A stretch of DNA of 64,000 nt. Source: Thiosulfatimonas sediminis (GTDB taxonomy: Bacteria; Pseudomonadota; Gammaproteobacteria; Thiomicrospirales; Thiomicrospiraceae). Every line of letters starts with the position of its first letter. The first letter of the stretch is position 1. The notes under the pieces were generated by a model that did not search any database, had not been told where the DNA came from, and was given only the letters and a program-made list of their open reading frames with translations. The stretch spans positions 1,984,001-2,048,000 of the forward strand of contig NZ_AP021889.1 in assembly GCF_011398355.1 (NCBI RefSeq), written 5' to 3'. Positions 18,135 to 28,325 of this stretch are shown here, in pieces. Made by a program: the position numbers and the translations under genes.

Positions 18135-19157
18135 ATGGCAAAACGTCGTTTAACTCAACAACAGAAGCGTCGCGTCAGCAGTCAACGCCAAAAACCCACA
18201 GAAAGCGGTGAGCTTAAAAGCGAAAGTGGCCAGCTCGGCGAAGAACGCAACGGCTTAGTCATTACCAGTTTTGGTAAGCGCGTACTTATTGAAGCCGATG
18301 GTGGCGACAATTACACTTGTAAAATTCGCCAACATCTTGGCAAATTGGTTGCCGGTGATAAGGTTATTTGGCGCACAGACATTGAATCTGGCACTGGCGT
18401 CGTGGAAAGTGTGCTACCGCGCACACATGAACTCAGTCGCCCAGGATTTCGTGGACAGACTCGCATGGTCGCGGCAAATATCGACTTTATCGGAATAGTC
18501 ACACCTGTGGTTCCGGGCATTCATCCAGATATGATTGACCGTTATCTGGTTGGCGCAGAGCAACTCGGTATTCCAGCCATTATCATCTTAAATAAAACGG
18601 ATTTATTAGACGATGATGAACATTGGGAAGCGGTCGCAGAACTGCTGACCCCCTATGACGAGATGGAGATTCCCTTAATTCCAGCGTCAACCGTTTCGCA
18701 ACAAGGCCTCGATGAGTTGCAAGAATTTATGCAGGGAAAAAATTCGGTGTTTGTCGGGCCATCCGGGGCGGGAAAATCGTCACTGATTAATGCCTTAATC
18801 CCTGACTTAGACATTCGCGTTGGCGCGCTTTCCGAAGCCACTGGGCTTGGCAAGCACACCACCACTAACAGCATCTTGTACCACTTACCACCGCTGGCCG
18901 ATGGCAGCTATGGTGGGAATTTAATCGACTCCCCAGGCGTACGGCAGTTTAATCCAATGCCCTGCAGTTTAAGCGAACTGGAAAGCTACTATCCCGACTT
19001 TGCCCCTCTTTTAGGGCAGTGCAAATTTAACAACTGCACGCACGGTCACGAACCGGAGTGTGCCATTAAGGCAGCGGTCGAATCCGGCGAAATCGCGTTC
19101 AGTCGCTATCAAAGTTTTCGTAGATTATTGGACGAGTTCAGCCAGCCTGCCAGCTAA
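18135..19157 (+). CDS. rsgA: Ribosome small-subunit biogenesis GTPase RsgA
   Basis: 340 residues. An N-terminal basic tail and OB-fold precede a circularly permuted GTPase domain in the order G4 (NKTD near 155), G1 (GPSGAGKSSLIN near 212) and G3 (DSPGVRQF). The C-terminal zinc knuckle has CKFNNCTHGHEPEC. It acts late in 30S maturation. An AAAGGAATGGC ribosome site precedes the ATG. Its usual partner orn lies a few kilobases upstream on the other strand. Confidence 0.96.
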   Translation: MAKRRLTQQQKRRVSSQRQKPTESGELKSESGQLGEERNGLVITSFGKRVLIEADGGDNYTCKIRQHLGKLVAGDKVIWRTDIESGTGVVESVLPRTHELSRPGFRGQTRMVAANIDFIGIVTPVVPGIHPDMIDRYLVGAEQLGIPAIIILNKTDLLDDDEHWEAVAELLTPYDEMEIPLIPASTVSQQGLDELQEFMQGKNSVFVGPSGAGKSSLINALIPDLDIRVGALSEATGLGKHTTTNSILYHLPPLADGSYGGNLIDSPGVRQFNPMPCSLSELESYYPDFAPLLGQCKFNNCTHGHEPECAIKAAVESGEIAFSRYQSFRRLLDEFSQPAS

Positions 19158-19187
19158 TCAAGCGATTTGTCGGTCATGGGAGCCGGT

Positions 19188-19367
19188 CTATAATCCAGCC
19201 ACCCAAACCGACAAAACATACATCATACCCATTGACCCAAAGACCGCCACAACCCAAAACAAAACAAGCTTCCTCAGCGCTTGCGGTTTATCTATAAAAC
19301 GCAACAGCAGCCAAGAAAGCACAGCCAAAACCAGCACCACCAGCCATAGGCGAATAATCATTAACAT
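19188..19367 (-). CDS. Small two-helix membrane protein of unknown function
   Basis: A 59-residue frame with ATG at 19367 and GAGGGG 7 bp upstream. Almost the whole product is two hydrophobic segments (RLWLVVLVLAVLSWLLLRF and LVLFWVVAVFGSMGMMYVLS) joined by the charged DKPQALRK, a composition unlikely by chance. I do not recognise a family. It is convergent with rsgA (30 bp between stops). The overlapping plus-strand frame at 19060-19401 is judged its shadow. Confidence 0.6.
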   Translation of the reverse strand: MLMIIRLWLVVLVLAVLSWLLLRFIDKPQALRKLVLFWVVAVFGSMGMMYVLSVWVAGL

Positions 19368-19401
19368 TCCAAAGCCCCTCTTGTTAAGTACGCAAGCATA
19401 G

Positions 19402-19792
19402 TATCAATTCGGTATGATTTTGGGCAAAAATTTAGGAAAGCCGCACACCATTATAAGTGCTATTCAAATAAGCGCTGGTTGGTTATGATTGCAAAACCTG
19501 ACGAAGAAAAATCCGAAACCCTTAACAAAACACTGACAATTGAAGTGCAAAACCCCCATCCAAAAACCCTTAAAACACGCAAAATTCACATGTTAAAAAC
19601 AACATTTAACAAACAAATATCTTAGGTTTTTCAAGGGTCTTGGCGCCTTATAAGAGTTCTCTTAACTTTTTAGCGATTAATTAACGCTTGCTCAAGTCTC
19701 TTACCTTGACTCAACTTGGCTTTTCGTATGTAATCTGCACCTAGGGAAAGATCCCGACCTTTTGTTAATGGTGCTTTTAGGAGAGTACAGTT
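19402..19792. other. Intergenic region upstream of the first cytochrome
   Basis: No credible gene. A 46-codon frame at 19485-19625 lacks a ribosome site and has biased, low-complexity content. The 3' part carries a promoter and the ribosome site AGGAGAG for the cytochrome gene. Confidence 0.4.
19706..19734 (+). promoter_or_regulatory. Likely sigma70 promoter of the cytochrome gene at 19793
   Basis: TTGACT (19706-19711) and TGTAAT (19729-19734) with 17-bp spacing, about 58 bp before the start codon. The strong ribosome site TAGGAGAG lies close to the ATG. Confidence 0.6.
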
Positions 19793-20098
19793 ATGAAAAA
19801 CACAATTATTGCTCTAGCTGCGGCTGGTCTAGTTTCTTTTGGTGCAGCAGCTCAAGCTGGTGATGCAGCAGCTGGTCAAGCAGCTTACGCGACTTGTGCA
19901 GGTTGTCACGGTGGTGCTGGTGAAGGTGGTGTAGGTCCTAAACTAGCTGGTCAAGCGACTGCTGACGTTGTTTCTAAGCTTCAAAAATACAAAGCTGGTG
20001 AACAAGTTGGTCCTATGACTTCTATGATGGCTCCAATGGCTGCTGGTCTTTCTGACGCAGACATGGAAAACATCGCTGCTTACGTTGCTGGTCTATAA
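19793..20098 (+). CDS. Periplasmic class I c-type cytochrome
   Basis: 101 residues with a signal peptide (cleavage after about AQA, residue 22) and one heme motif CAGCH (35-39); the likely distal ligand Met is in GPMTSMMAPM. It resembles small cytochromes c5/c553 that shuttle electrons in the periplasm, plausibly from Sox enzymes to a terminal oxidase. Its codons are strongly biased (GCT, GGT), suggesting high expression, and it has its own promoter and terminator. A second cytochrome follows. Confidence 0.92.
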   Translation: MKNTIIALAAAGLVSFGAAAQAGDAAAGQAAYATCAGCHGGAGEGGVGPKLAGQATADVVSKLQKYKAGEQVGPMTSMMAPMAAGLSDADMENIAAYVAGL

Positions 20099-20118
20099 TT
20101 TAAACCGGTAGTAGCGTT

Positions 20119-20147
20119 AAAAACCGCTCTTTATGGGCGGTTTTTTT
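20119..20147 (+). terminator. Terminator of the first cytochrome gene
   Basis: AAACCGC/GCGGTTT stem with a nine-base loop and a T7 run, 20 bp after the stop codon. Confidence 0.85.
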
Positions 20148-20307
20148 ATGCCTATTTTTGACCAAATCAACTCAACTCGGTATTGATTTACCGTTAAAGT
20201 ATAGCAGAGCGATGCCATTACCAAGCATTTCTACTTGATTTACGGCCAAGCAACGCTTAAAGTTTTGTTGTTAAATTATCAGTAAACTCCAATATAAGGG
20301 CTTTCCT

Positions 20308-20607
20308 ATGAAAAAAATTATCCTAGCAGCCGCCGCAACGACCCTACTTGCTTCAACCGCTATGAGCGCCCACGCAGCGCCCGCTAAAGCCGCAACTTGT
20401 GTTGGTTGTCACGGTGCAGACGGCAATAGCATGGTGCCAAACTTCCCTAAGCTGGCCGGTCAGCACGCCTCTTACCTAGAAAAGCAGTTAAAAGACTTCC
20501 GTGATGGTTTTCGTAAAGACGCGACTATGGCTCCTTTTGCCAAAAGCCTAACCGACGACGAAATCAAAGAACTGGCGGCATTCTACGCAAGCCAACCGGC
20601 CAAGTAA
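20308..20607 (+). CDS. Periplasmic c-type cytochrome (c553/c4-like single-heme)
   Basis: 99 residues: signal peptide to about residue 23 (SAHA), heme motif CVGCH (31-35), then GADGNSMVPNFPKLAGQH, which is typical of the cytochrome c4/c553 half-domain, and Met ligand candidate DATMAPFAKSL. It is one domain long, whereas c4 itself has two. It is probably a soluble periplasmic electron carrier. It is separated from the preceding cytochrome by a terminator, so it is expressed independently. Confidence 0.9.
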   Translation: MKKIILAAAATTLLASTAMSAHAAPAKAATCVGCHGADGNSMVPNFPKLAGQHASYLEKQLKDFRDGFRKDATMAPFAKSLTDDEIKELAAFYASQPAK

Positions 20608-20634
20608 TCACGCTTGCTGTTGGTAAAAAAGTAT

Positions 20635-20666
20635 AAAAAAAGGCGCTTTTCGAAAGCGCCTTTTTT
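20635..20666. terminator. Bidirectional terminator between the cytochrome and the FAD oxidoreductase
   Basis: AAAAAAGGCGCTTT-TCG-AAAGCGCCTTTTTT: a strong stem with an A-run on one side and a T-run on the other, placed between two convergent genes. Confidence 0.88.
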
Positions 20667-20686
20667 AATTTACTGAAGCGTAAAGT

Positions 20687-23600
20687 TTACAGCAGAACCT
20701 TTTCCACCCCACCGTTTTTCAAGGTATCGGTAAACTGCTTTTTCCAATTATCACCGTTCAAGTTTTTCGCCAACTCGACCACAATGTAATCCGTTTTTAG
20801 ACCTGTTTCGTTTTCATAACGATTTAAGCCTTGCTGACAAGCTGGACAAGAGGTAAGTAACTTAACATTGCCATCTTTAGCTTGGTCTTCTCCCGTCAAT
20901 TCCTGTATCCCTTTTTTCAACTCAATTGCCTTACGGAAACGTAACTGGGTCGAAATATCTGGACGTGCGGTTGCTAAGGTGCCCGCTTCGGAACAACAAC
21001 GGTCATTTAACTGCACCTCATCGGTTTTCAACAAATCCTTAGCCACTGAAGTACCGTCTTTCAGCTTCATCGGATCGTGACATGGCGCATGGTAAAGATA
21101 CTTTGTGCCTGTCGCGCTCTCTAAAGCAACCCCTTTTTCTTGCAGATACTCGTGAATATCCAGCAAACGACAACCCGGGAAAATACGCTCAAACTCATAT
21201 TTCAACAGTTGGTCCATACAGGTACCGCAAGAAACAATCACCGTTTTGATGTCCAGATAGTTCAAGGTATTAGCGACACGGTGGAACAACGCACGGTTCT
21301 CTGCAGTAATCTGCGCCCCTTTATCGGCTTGCCCTGCTGCGGTTTGCGGATAACCGCAGCACAGATAGCCGGGCGGTAAAACCGTTTGGGCACCGGTTTC
21401 CGAAAGCATGGCAATGGTTGCCAAACCAATATCACTAAACAGACGTTCAGAACCACAACCAGGGAAATAGAAGACCGCATCCGACTCTTCTGAAACCTTG
21501 TTCGGATTCGAAATAATCGGCACCATATTGCTCTCTTCCAAGCCAAGCAATTTACGCATGGTAGGCTGATTTGGCCCAGTATTCAGGGGTTTACGTACAA
21601 AATTGATGACCTGCTGCTGGACCGGAGCAATCTTAGAGGTTTTATGCGGAATTTCTTCCGTCGAACTTTTATTCACCAATCCAAACGACTTGGCAACATT
21701 ATGCCCAAGGGTAATCATATTTGCGCTCCAACCAATCATGGTCTTACGCATCAAATTGATACTGGTCGGGTTGGTTGTATTCAAAAAGAACAAGGCCGCT
21801 TTGGTAGTCAAAGAGAAGCGCTTTTTGCCCATATTGGTCAAAATATTGCGCATCCGAATCGAGACATCACCAAAATCGATATTCACCGGACAAGGGTTAG
21901 CACATTTATGACAAGTGGTACAGTGATCGCCGATGTCGTTCATCGCCTCAAAGTGTTGCAGAGAAATACCGCGACGCGTCTGCTCTTCATACAAGAAAGC
22001 TTCAATCACCTGACCGGTCGCCAATATTTTATTACGCGGCGAATAGAGCAAATTAGCGCGCGGAATATGCGTTTGGCAGACCGGTTTACATTTACCGCAA
22101 CGCAAACAGTCTTTAATGTCGTTATTGAGTTCGTCGAGCTCACTGGCTTCAAGAATAATCGCTTCTTGCTGAACCAAGCTCAAGGATGGCGTATAGGCAT
22201 TCTGTAAACCCGAACCCGGCATCAACTTTCCTTTATTAAAGTGATGATTCGGGTCTACGTCCGCTTTATATTTGACAAAGGCATCAATCTTGGCCTGCTC
22301 CAAATACTGGATTTTGGTCAAACCAATGCCATGTTCGCCAGAAATGACACCACCCAAACGGTGCGCGATTTCCATAATTCGGTCGACCAATTTATCCGCT
22401 TGATGCACCATCACATAATTACCCGAATGCACCGGAATATTGGTGTGAATATTGCCGTCACCTGCGTGCATATGCAATGCAACAAAGAGACGTGCATTAC
22501 GAATTTCAGCGTGTATCGTATCCAAACGTTCCAATACCGCTTCAAAATCAAAGCCCATTAAGGTCTGTTCGATAAACGCTTTGAGCTCGGTTTTATAACT
22601 CACGCGAATATCGCGGCGCAAAAAGAGGTCTAAAATACGATCACCTTCACGCAAGACGGCCGCCTCTAAGTCTGGAAGTAAATCCAAATGCTCACTGACC
22701 GGTTGCGTCAGGTTAATCAACAGCGATTTCCAACGCACGCGTAAATTATGCAAATGGGTCTGGATTGTCGTTAAGCGGTTTTTGAAGTAGTCGGCATTGC
22801 GTCCGGCTGCATTTTCAAAATCGTCTTCTTGCGTAAACTCGGGAATCTCACCATTAAAGTAGGCTTGGAAAGATTCCAAAACCTCAAGCTTATTGGCAAT
22901 CGACATCTCAATATTAATGCGCTCGATTTCGCTGTTGTATTCATTTAAGCGCTCTAGCGGGATCACCACGTCTTCGTTAATTTTAAACGCATTGGTGTGA
23001 GCGGAAATCGCCGCCGTACGAGAACGGTCTAACCAGAAACGTTTACGCGCTTCTTCGGTGACCGCAACAAAACCTTCGGCGTTACGTTTGACTGCAAGCT
23101 CGACGATTTCTTTACAGGTATTGGCGACTTCAAAACCGTTTTCGCCGCAAATATCGGCCAACAAAATCATTTTTGGCAGCTCTTTGCGATCCGCTTTGGT
23201 GTTGTATTTCACCGCACGAATATAACGCTCATCCAAATGCTCCAAACCGGCCAACAGGATACCTTGAGGCTTTTTCGATTCGACATAGTCAATGATTTCA
23301 ACAATCGCCGGAACAGCCAAGCTTAAATCTGTACCGAAAAACTCCAAACAGATGGTTCGGGTAAAGCTCGGCATGCGATGCACAATAAAACGTGCCGAAG
23401 TGATAATCCCGTCACAACCCTCTTTTTGCACACCCGGAAGACCGCTTAAAAATTTATCCGTAACATCTTTTCCCAGACCGGCTTGACGGAAAGCAGAACC
23501 CGGAATTTGTAATAATTCACTTTCTCCGATTTGCGTCTGGCCGTCTTTTTCAAAACGACGGATTTCAAACTCGACCGTATGCTGATCTTGCAGCTTACCA

Positions 23601-24553
23601 AGGTTGTGATTAATGCGATGCACTTCCAACCATTGCGCATCTGGCGTGACCATTTTCCAAGACGCAAGGTTATCCAGAGTCGTGCCCCACAGCACCGCTT
23701 TTTTACCTCCGGCATTCATCGAAATATTTCCGCCGATGGTCGAGGCGTCTTGCGAGGTCGGATCGACCGCAAAAGTATAACCAAATCGCTCCGCCTGCTC
23801 GGAAACCCGACGCGTCACCACGCCGGCGCCGGTTCGAATCGTGGCCACTTTCCCGATTTTTGGTAGGTCTTGCTGTTCAACCAAACTCATAAATTCAAGT
23901 TTTTCAGTATTCAATACAGCAGTATGCTCATGCAATGGAATTGCCCCACCGGTATAGCCGGTACCGCCGCCGCGTGGAATCATGGTAAGACCCAATTCAA
24001 TACACGCCTCGACAATCTCAACCGTCTCTTGTTCAGTATCGGGAGAAATCACCAACAAAGGCAACTCAACACGCCAGTCGGTCGCATCTGTCGCGTGAGA
24101 AACGCGCGCAAGCCCGCTAAAATCGATATTGTCGTCACGCGTCACTTTACGCAAACGTTTGCGCACTTTATCGCGTAATGCCAAGGTATCGGGAAACCAA
24201 GCAGCAAACTTGTGAACCGCTTTAGCCACTTCTGCCGTTAAGTCGGCGGCCATTTGGTTGCCATCTAAACGCTTTTCAACTTCGTTGATGCGATGCTGTA
24301 AAGCACTTATCAAGGCATCTAAACGCTTGCTGTTATTCAGCAAATCATTCTGAATATACGGATTACGCGTTACCACCCACATATCGCCCAAAACTTCAAA
24401 CAGCATACGAGCTGAACGTCCGGTATTTCGTTCTTCACGCAACGTCTCGACCATCTGCCAACCAGATTCGCCTAAAAATCTGCGGACGATTTCCTTGTCA
24501 GAGAATGAGGTGTAGTTGTATGGTATTTCACGAATACGTTTGTTCGGAAGCAT
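20687..24553 (-). CDS. Fused FAD-linked oxidase / Fe-S oxidoreductase (DUF3683 type)
   Basis: 1,288 residues in one chain. About 1-110 is a DUF3683-like N-terminus ([20 protein letters not shown]). About 150-400 is an FAD-binding PCMH domain ([15 protein letters not shown]). About 400-790 is the FAD oxidase C-terminal domain ([22 protein letters not shown]). Two 4Fe-4S ferredoxin motifs follow ([11 protein letters not shown] near 813, [12 protein letters not shown] near 876), then two cysteine-rich CCG domains (CCGYPQ, CCSEAG). This is the GlcD plus GlcF/GlpC plan in a single protein, as in D-lactate or 2-hydroxyacid dehydrogenases feeding the quinone pool. The substrate is not evident. It stands alone, ending at a shared terminator. 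Confidence 0.88.
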   Translation of the reverse strand: MLPNKRIREIPYNYTSFSDKEIVRRFLGESGWQMVETLREERNTGRSARMLFEVLGDMWVVTRNPYIQNDLLNNSKRLDALISALQHRINEVEKRLDGNQMAADLTAEVAKAVHKFAAWFPDTLALRDKVRKRLRKVTRDDNIDFSGLARVSHATDATDWRVELPLLVISPDTEQETVEIVEACIELGLTMIPRGGGTGYTGGAIPLHEHTAVLNTEKLEFMSLVEQQDLPKIGKVATIRTGAGVVTRRVSEQAERFGYTFAVDPTSQDASTIGGNISMNAGGKKAVLWGTTLDNLASWKMVTPDAQWLEVHRINHNLGKLQDQHTVEFEIRRFEKDGQTQIGESELLQIPGSAFRQAGLGKDVTDKFLSGLPGVQKEGCDGIITSARFIVHRMPSFTRTICLEFFGTDLSLAVPAIVEIIDYVESKKPQGILLAGLEHLDERYIRAVKYNTKADRKELPKMILLADICGENGFEVANTCKEIVELAVKRNAEGFVAVTEEARKRFWLDRSRTAAISAHTNAFKINEDVVIPLERLNEYNSEIERINIEMSIANKLEVLESFQAYFNGEIPEFTQEDDFENAAGRNADYFKNRLTTIQTHLHNLRVRWKSLLINLTQPVSEHLDLLPDLEAAVLREGDRILDLFLRRDIRVSYKTELKAFIEQTLMGFDFEAVLERLDTIHAEIRNARLFVALHMHAGDGNIHTNIPVHSGNYVMVHQADKLVDRIMEIAHRLGGVISGEHGIGLTKIQYLEQAKIDAFVKYKADVDPNHHFNKGKLMPGSGLQNAYTPSLSLVQQEAIILEASELDELNNDIKDCLRCGKCKPVCQTHIPRANLLYSPRNKILATGQVIEAFLYEEQTRRGISLQHFEAMNDIGDHCTTCHKCANPCPVNIDFGDVSIRMRNILTNMGKKRFSLTTKAALFFLNTTNPTSINLMRKTMIGWSANMITLGHNVAKSFGLVNKSSTEEIPHKTSKIAPVQQQVINFVRKPLNTGPNQPTMRKLLGLEESNMVPIISNPNKVSEESDAVFYFPGCGSERLFSDIGLATIAMLSETGAQTVLPPGYLCCGYPQTAAGQADKGAQITAENRALFHRVANTLNYLDIKTVIVSCGTCMDQLLKYEFERIFPGCRLLDIHEYLQEKGVALESATGTKYLYHAPCHDPMKLKDGTSVAKDLLKTDEVQLNDRCCSEAGTLATARPDISTQLRFRKAIELKKGIQELTGEDQAKDGNVKLLTSCPACQQGLNRYENETGLKTDYIVVELAKNLNGDNWKKQFTDTLKNGGVEKVLL

Positions 24554-24715
24554 TGCATTAACCTGTATTAAATTGAGTAAAATTTAGGGGCTATTTTAAT
24601 CGCTGAGGCGATTTAAGAGTTTTTAAATTCACGTTATTTATAAGTACATAAGGCGCTTAACTGTTTTTGTTAAACGCCTATGCAAACCAACGGATCTTTT
24701 GCAGTAAAAAGATAT

Positions 24716-26155
24716 TTACTGAATACGTTTTTTCTGCGTTTTTTTCTTTTTCTTACGCTTGCGCATCAAGGCATCGGCTTTCGCGCGCTCATCCATGCGA
24801 TTCTCAAATTTGGGTTTCGCCTTACGTCCTTCAAATGGGTTTTCGGTGGTTTTGTATTCAATCATCACCGGTGTGCCTGTCCATTTAAACGCCTTGCGGA
24901 ACACATTTGTCAAATAACGTGTATAGCCTTCCGAAAGCTTATCAACCTGATTACCATGCACAATAACACGCGGCGGATTCAAACCACCTAAGTGTGCGTA
25001 ACGTAATTTTACGCGACGACCGGCAATCAACGGTGGCTGATGCTCCAACACAGCTTGTTCTAATACACGGTTTAAATCTGAAGTTGAAATACGTTTAAAG
25101 GCAGCCGTATGAACTTGCTGAATGGTCTTAAATAGATCACCTACACCACTACCGTGTAAAGCAGAGATCAGATGTTGCTTCGCATATTCCACAAACTGCA
25201 AGCGGCGCACCAACTCGGCTTTCACCTTTTCGCGCTGATAAGCGGTTAAGTTATCCCATTTGTTGACCGCCAATACCAAACCACGCCCAGATTCAATCGC
25301 CAACCCGATTAGGGTTAAATCTTGGTCAGTCAATCCTTCGGAACCGTCAATCACCAGCACCACGACGTGCGACTGCTCCATCGCCTCAATGGCTTTTACT
25401 ATCGAAAATTTTTCAATTTTTTCTTTGATGTTCTTACGGCGGCGAACCCCTGCGGTATCAATCAAGGTATAAGACTCGCCATCGCGCTCAAAAGGCACAA
25501 AAATACTGTCTCGCGTCGTACCCGGCATATCGAATGCGACCACTCGCTCTTCACCAATCATTCGATTAATCAGCGTCGACTTGCCGACATTTGGCCGTCC
25601 AATAACGGCGACACGCACACCCGGCTGTTCGTCCAAATCGAAGTCATCAATTTGCTCTTTTGGCGGAATTTTCGGCAAAATCGAATTAATCGCTTGCTCA
25701 ACATTGTCGCCATGCGCCGATGAAATGGCCATTGGATCGCCCATGCCTAATTTAAAAAATTCGGCTTTCGCTATTTCATGGTCAAAACCTTCGGCTTTGT
25801 TGACCAATACCAGTACCGGCTTATCGAACAAACGTACGTAGTTGGCAATTTGCTCGTCGGCCGGCAAAATACCTTGGCGACCATCAACCAAAAAAAGAAC
25901 CGCATCCGCCTCGTCCAATGCGGCACGAACCTGGCCGGCCATTAGCGGATCAACACCTTCCGTTTCGCCACTCAAACCACCAGTATCGACCACAATATAA
26001 GGTTGCGAACCCAAGCGGCCAGTACCATACTGCCGGTCACGGGTTAAACCAGGATAATCTGCAACAATCGCATCACGACTGCGGGTTAAACGGTTAAATA
26101 GCGTAGATTTCCCTACGTTTGGACGCCCTACCAGAGCGATAATCGGTTTACTCAT
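24716..26155 (-). CDS. der: Ribosome biogenesis GTPase Der (EngA)
   Basis: 479 residues with two consecutive GTPase domains, each with GRPNVGKSTL (near residues 8 and 187), DTGG/DTAG switch motifs and NKAE/NKWD, followed by a KH-like domain and a very basic Lys/Arg-rich C-terminal tail. It acts in 50S assembly. It is the downstream end of the bamB-der arrangement, the usual order in gammaproteobacteria, although a hairpin terminator separates the two here. Confidence 0.97.
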   Translation of the reverse strand: MSKPIIALVGRPNVGKSTLFNRLTRSRDAIVADYPGLTRDRQYGTGRLGSQPYIVVDTGGLSGETEGVDPLMAGQVRAALDEADAVLFLVDGRQGILPADEQIANYVRLFDKPVLVLVNKAEGFDHEIAKAEFFKLGMGDPMAISSAHGDNVEQAINSILPKIPPKEQIDDFDLDEQPGVRVAVIGRPNVGKSTLINRMIGEERVVAFDMPGTTRDSIFVPFERDGESYTLIDTAGVRRRKNIKEKIEKFSIVKAIEAMEQSHVVVLVIDGSEGLTDQDLTLIGLAIESGRGLVLAVNKWDNLTAYQREKVKAELVRRLQFVEYAKQHLISALHGSGVGDLFKTIQQVHTAAFKRISTSDLNRVLEQAVLEHQPPLIAGRRVKLRYAHLGGLNPPRVIVHGNQVDKLSEGYTRYLTNVFRKAFKWTGTPVMIEYKTTENPFEGRKAKPKFENRMDERAKADALMRKRKKKKKTQKKRIQ

Positions 26156-26225
26156 GTTGCATGACTCTTTTGCATGTCTTATAGGGTGGCGGCACTTGCC
26201 AACACGCCAACCACGCTTAAAATTA

Positions 26226-26262
26226 AAACACCACTCAATCTAAATTGAGCGGTGTTAGTAAT
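26226..26262 (-). terminator. Terminator-like hairpin after bamB
   Basis: AACACCACTCAAT pairs with ATTGAGCGGTGTT with one mismatch, and the minus strand continues TTTTAATTTTAA. It would reduce read-through from bamB into der. Confidence 0.6.
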
Positions 26263-26291
26263 GTCTAGATGTTAAATTGGGATAACTGGCT

Positions 26292-27509
26292 CTAGTACCA
26301 AGTATCACCATATTTTGCACGGAACTGTGCAAGGTTCGATGGACGGACTTTATAACGACTTATCATACCGCTACCGTCGAACACATAAATAATCTCACCA
26401 TCCACTTCGACACGAACGATTTTATCGCCATCACCATATTCGTTACTGTGCTGAAAACGAGATTGCTCAGTCCCCTGCAGTTTATTAAACCAGTGCAAAT
26501 AACCCCAACTATCGGTGACCAACAGTTGATTTTGATACATTGCCAAATCGCCGATAAATCGATTTTTCATCGACTGCTGTTTCCACAACTGCGCGCCAGA
26601 TTTGGCATCAAAAGCGTAGAGCACATCGTTCTCATCTACTAGGTAAACCGCCTGCTCATCAATCACAAAATCACGTAAACCGGAGACCTCTTTTAAAAAG
26701 ATAAAGTTGCCGTTAGCCGGATTTATCGCCGCTAATTTGCCATGGTATCCTAGCGCGTACAAAACACCGTCACGCAGCTGTAAATTAGCCTGCACGTCAA
26801 CCATGCGTTCTAAATCGGTACGACCCGCTGGAATCGCAATACGCGCTTCCCACTGTAGCTCGCCGGAGACTGTAGAGAGGGCTTGCACAATGCCCGTTTC
26901 CCAAGCGACAAACACAAAATCTTCCGTTGGCAACACTTGCGGTGCACCACGCAAACTCAAACTTGGCATCTGATGTTCTGCGACCCAAATAACCTTGCCA
27001 TCACGGCGGTTCAATGAATACACCTTACCATCTACAGTACGGGTGAAAACCGCGTTGTCAAACACAACCGGCTTGCTCAGAATTTCACTGGAAAGCTGCA
27101 CTTGCCATTGCAGTTCACCGGTGCGAGGATTCAACGCTTTTAAACGCCCTTTTGCTGTGCCGACATACAGGTTACTGCCATCCAACGTTGGGCCAGCAGT
27201 AATGACTTCATCCAAACGACTTTCCCAAGCCACTTGGTCTGTCCAACGGCTCTGATTGTCTTTTTGCAGCGCCGTAACAAAACCTTGTGAATTTGCGACA
27301 AAGACGCGCTCTGGCGATTGCTCGATTGTCAAACCGCGAGTGTCGCCATTCGGCATAGCGACTTGTGCCACTTGCCACTGCAAATCCATCGTTAGCTCAG
27401 AATCCAATGCGGCTTTCGGTGGTTCTTCCAATTTTATGGTCGAAGAACACGCAGCCAAAGCGCTGCTCATAAAAATCACAGCAAAGAGTTTTGACGGAGA
27501 AGCTTTCAT
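26292..27509 (-). CDS. bamB: Outer-membrane assembly lipoprotein BamB
   Basis: 405 residues. The lipoprotein signal peptide ends in the lipobox LAAC (Cys about 20). The mature part is a beta-propeller of PQQ-like repeats (LYVGTAKGRLKALNPRTGEL, VYSLNRRDGKVIW, LYAFDAKSGAQLW). BamB is part of the BAM complex that inserts beta-barrel proteins. It follows yfgM in the conserved hisS-yfgM-bamB-der order. Confidence 0.95.
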   Translation of the reverse strand: MKASPSKLFAVIFMSSALAACSSTIKLEEPPKAALDSELTMDLQWQVAQVAMPNGDTRGLTIEQSPERVFVANSQGFVTALQKDNQSRWTDQVAWESRLDEVITAGPTLDGSNLYVGTAKGRLKALNPRTGELQWQVQLSSEILSKPVVFDNAVFTRTVDGKVYSLNRRDGKVIWVAEHQMPSLSLRGAPQVLPTEDFVFVAWETGIVQALSTVSGELQWEARIAIPAGRTDLERMVDVQANLQLRDGVLYALGYHGKLAAINPANGNFIFLKEVSGLRDFVIDEQAVYLVDENDVLYAFDAKSGAQLWKQQSMKNRFIGDLAMYQNQLLVTDSWGYLHWFNKLQGTEQSRFQHSNEYGDGDKIVRVEVDGEIIYVFDGSGMISRYKVRPSNLAQFRAKYGDTWY

Positions 27510-27642
27510 TGTTTTCCTTTTGCTTGCACGAAGAGTGCATTTTTTAATCGTTTTGATTGCGGCTTTAAGTTAAGACGCCGCGATTATAAACAATCCACCG
27601 ATATAAAAACTGGGCCGAGTATGAATAAGCAGGCGAGCGAAC

Positions 27643-28284
27643 TTACTGAACCAAATCATCCAATTGAATTTGCGCCAAACCGCGCAGCGTATCTTCCGCT
27701 GCTGGATTGTCGGTTACCGCCTTAAAAGCCACACGCGCCGCATCAGACTGCTGTTGTAATAAGGCCAAAACACCAACGGCGTAATCCACATTCGCTTGCT
27801 GACCCGCACTCAGTTTGGTTTTTGTTAGCTGATCTAATGTACCTTGCGCCTTATCAAACGCTTTTTGATCAAGATACAAACGCACCAAACGCAATTGCGC
27901 CACCGCTTTAATTTCAATGTCTTTCGCGTTACTGACGACCCAATCAAACTTTTCAATTGCGTTGTCAATTTTACCGTTATCCAACTCAAATTTAGCGTAC
28001 ATCAATGCAGCCGCCGCCGCATAAGGGCTTTCTGGCGATTCTTGCATCAACTTTAGAGCCTCACGCGACACTTCACCAAAAGTGCCACGTTCAGCATTAA
28101 TCTGCAAGGCTTCAAACGTAGAAGACGCATTGGCTTTAGAAACATACTCTGAATTACTCCAGTAGCGCCACCCCGAGAATGCGAGCACAACCACAAGAAC
28201 CGCACTTAGTAATGCGGTGCCATTCTTTTTCCACCATGATTTGATGGCATCAATTTGTTCTTCTTCGGTTTCATAACGACTCAT
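27643..28284 (-). CDS. yfgM: YfgM-like periplasmic chaperone-associated protein
   Basis: 213 residues: cytoplasmic N-terminus SRYETEEEQIDAIKSWWKKN, one membrane helix (about 22-40), then a TPR-like helical periplasmic domain. E. coli YfgM contacts the SecYEG translocon through PpiD. The start pattern and the position between hisS and bamB are diagnostic. AAAGGGAC precedes the ATG. Confidence 0.93.
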   Translation of the reverse strand: MSRYETEEEQIDAIKSWWKKNGTALLSAVLVVVLAFSGWRYWSNSEYVSKANASSTFEALQINAERGTFGEVSREALKLMQESPESPYAAAAALMYAKFELDNGKIDNAIEKFDWVVSNAKDIEIKAVAQLRLVRLYLDQKAFDKAQGTLDQLTKTKLSAGQQANVDYAVGVLALLQQQSDAARVAFKAVTDNPAAEDTLRGLAQIQLDDLVQ

Positions 28285-28325
28285 GCAAAGTCCCTTTCTG
28301 AAAATAACATAATGTAAAATTTGAT

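Noticed and set aside
19485-19625. 46-codon frame in the cytochrome upstream region
   Set aside because: No ribosome site, low-complexity Lys/Thr-rich product and no recognisable fold; promoter sequence follows soon after.
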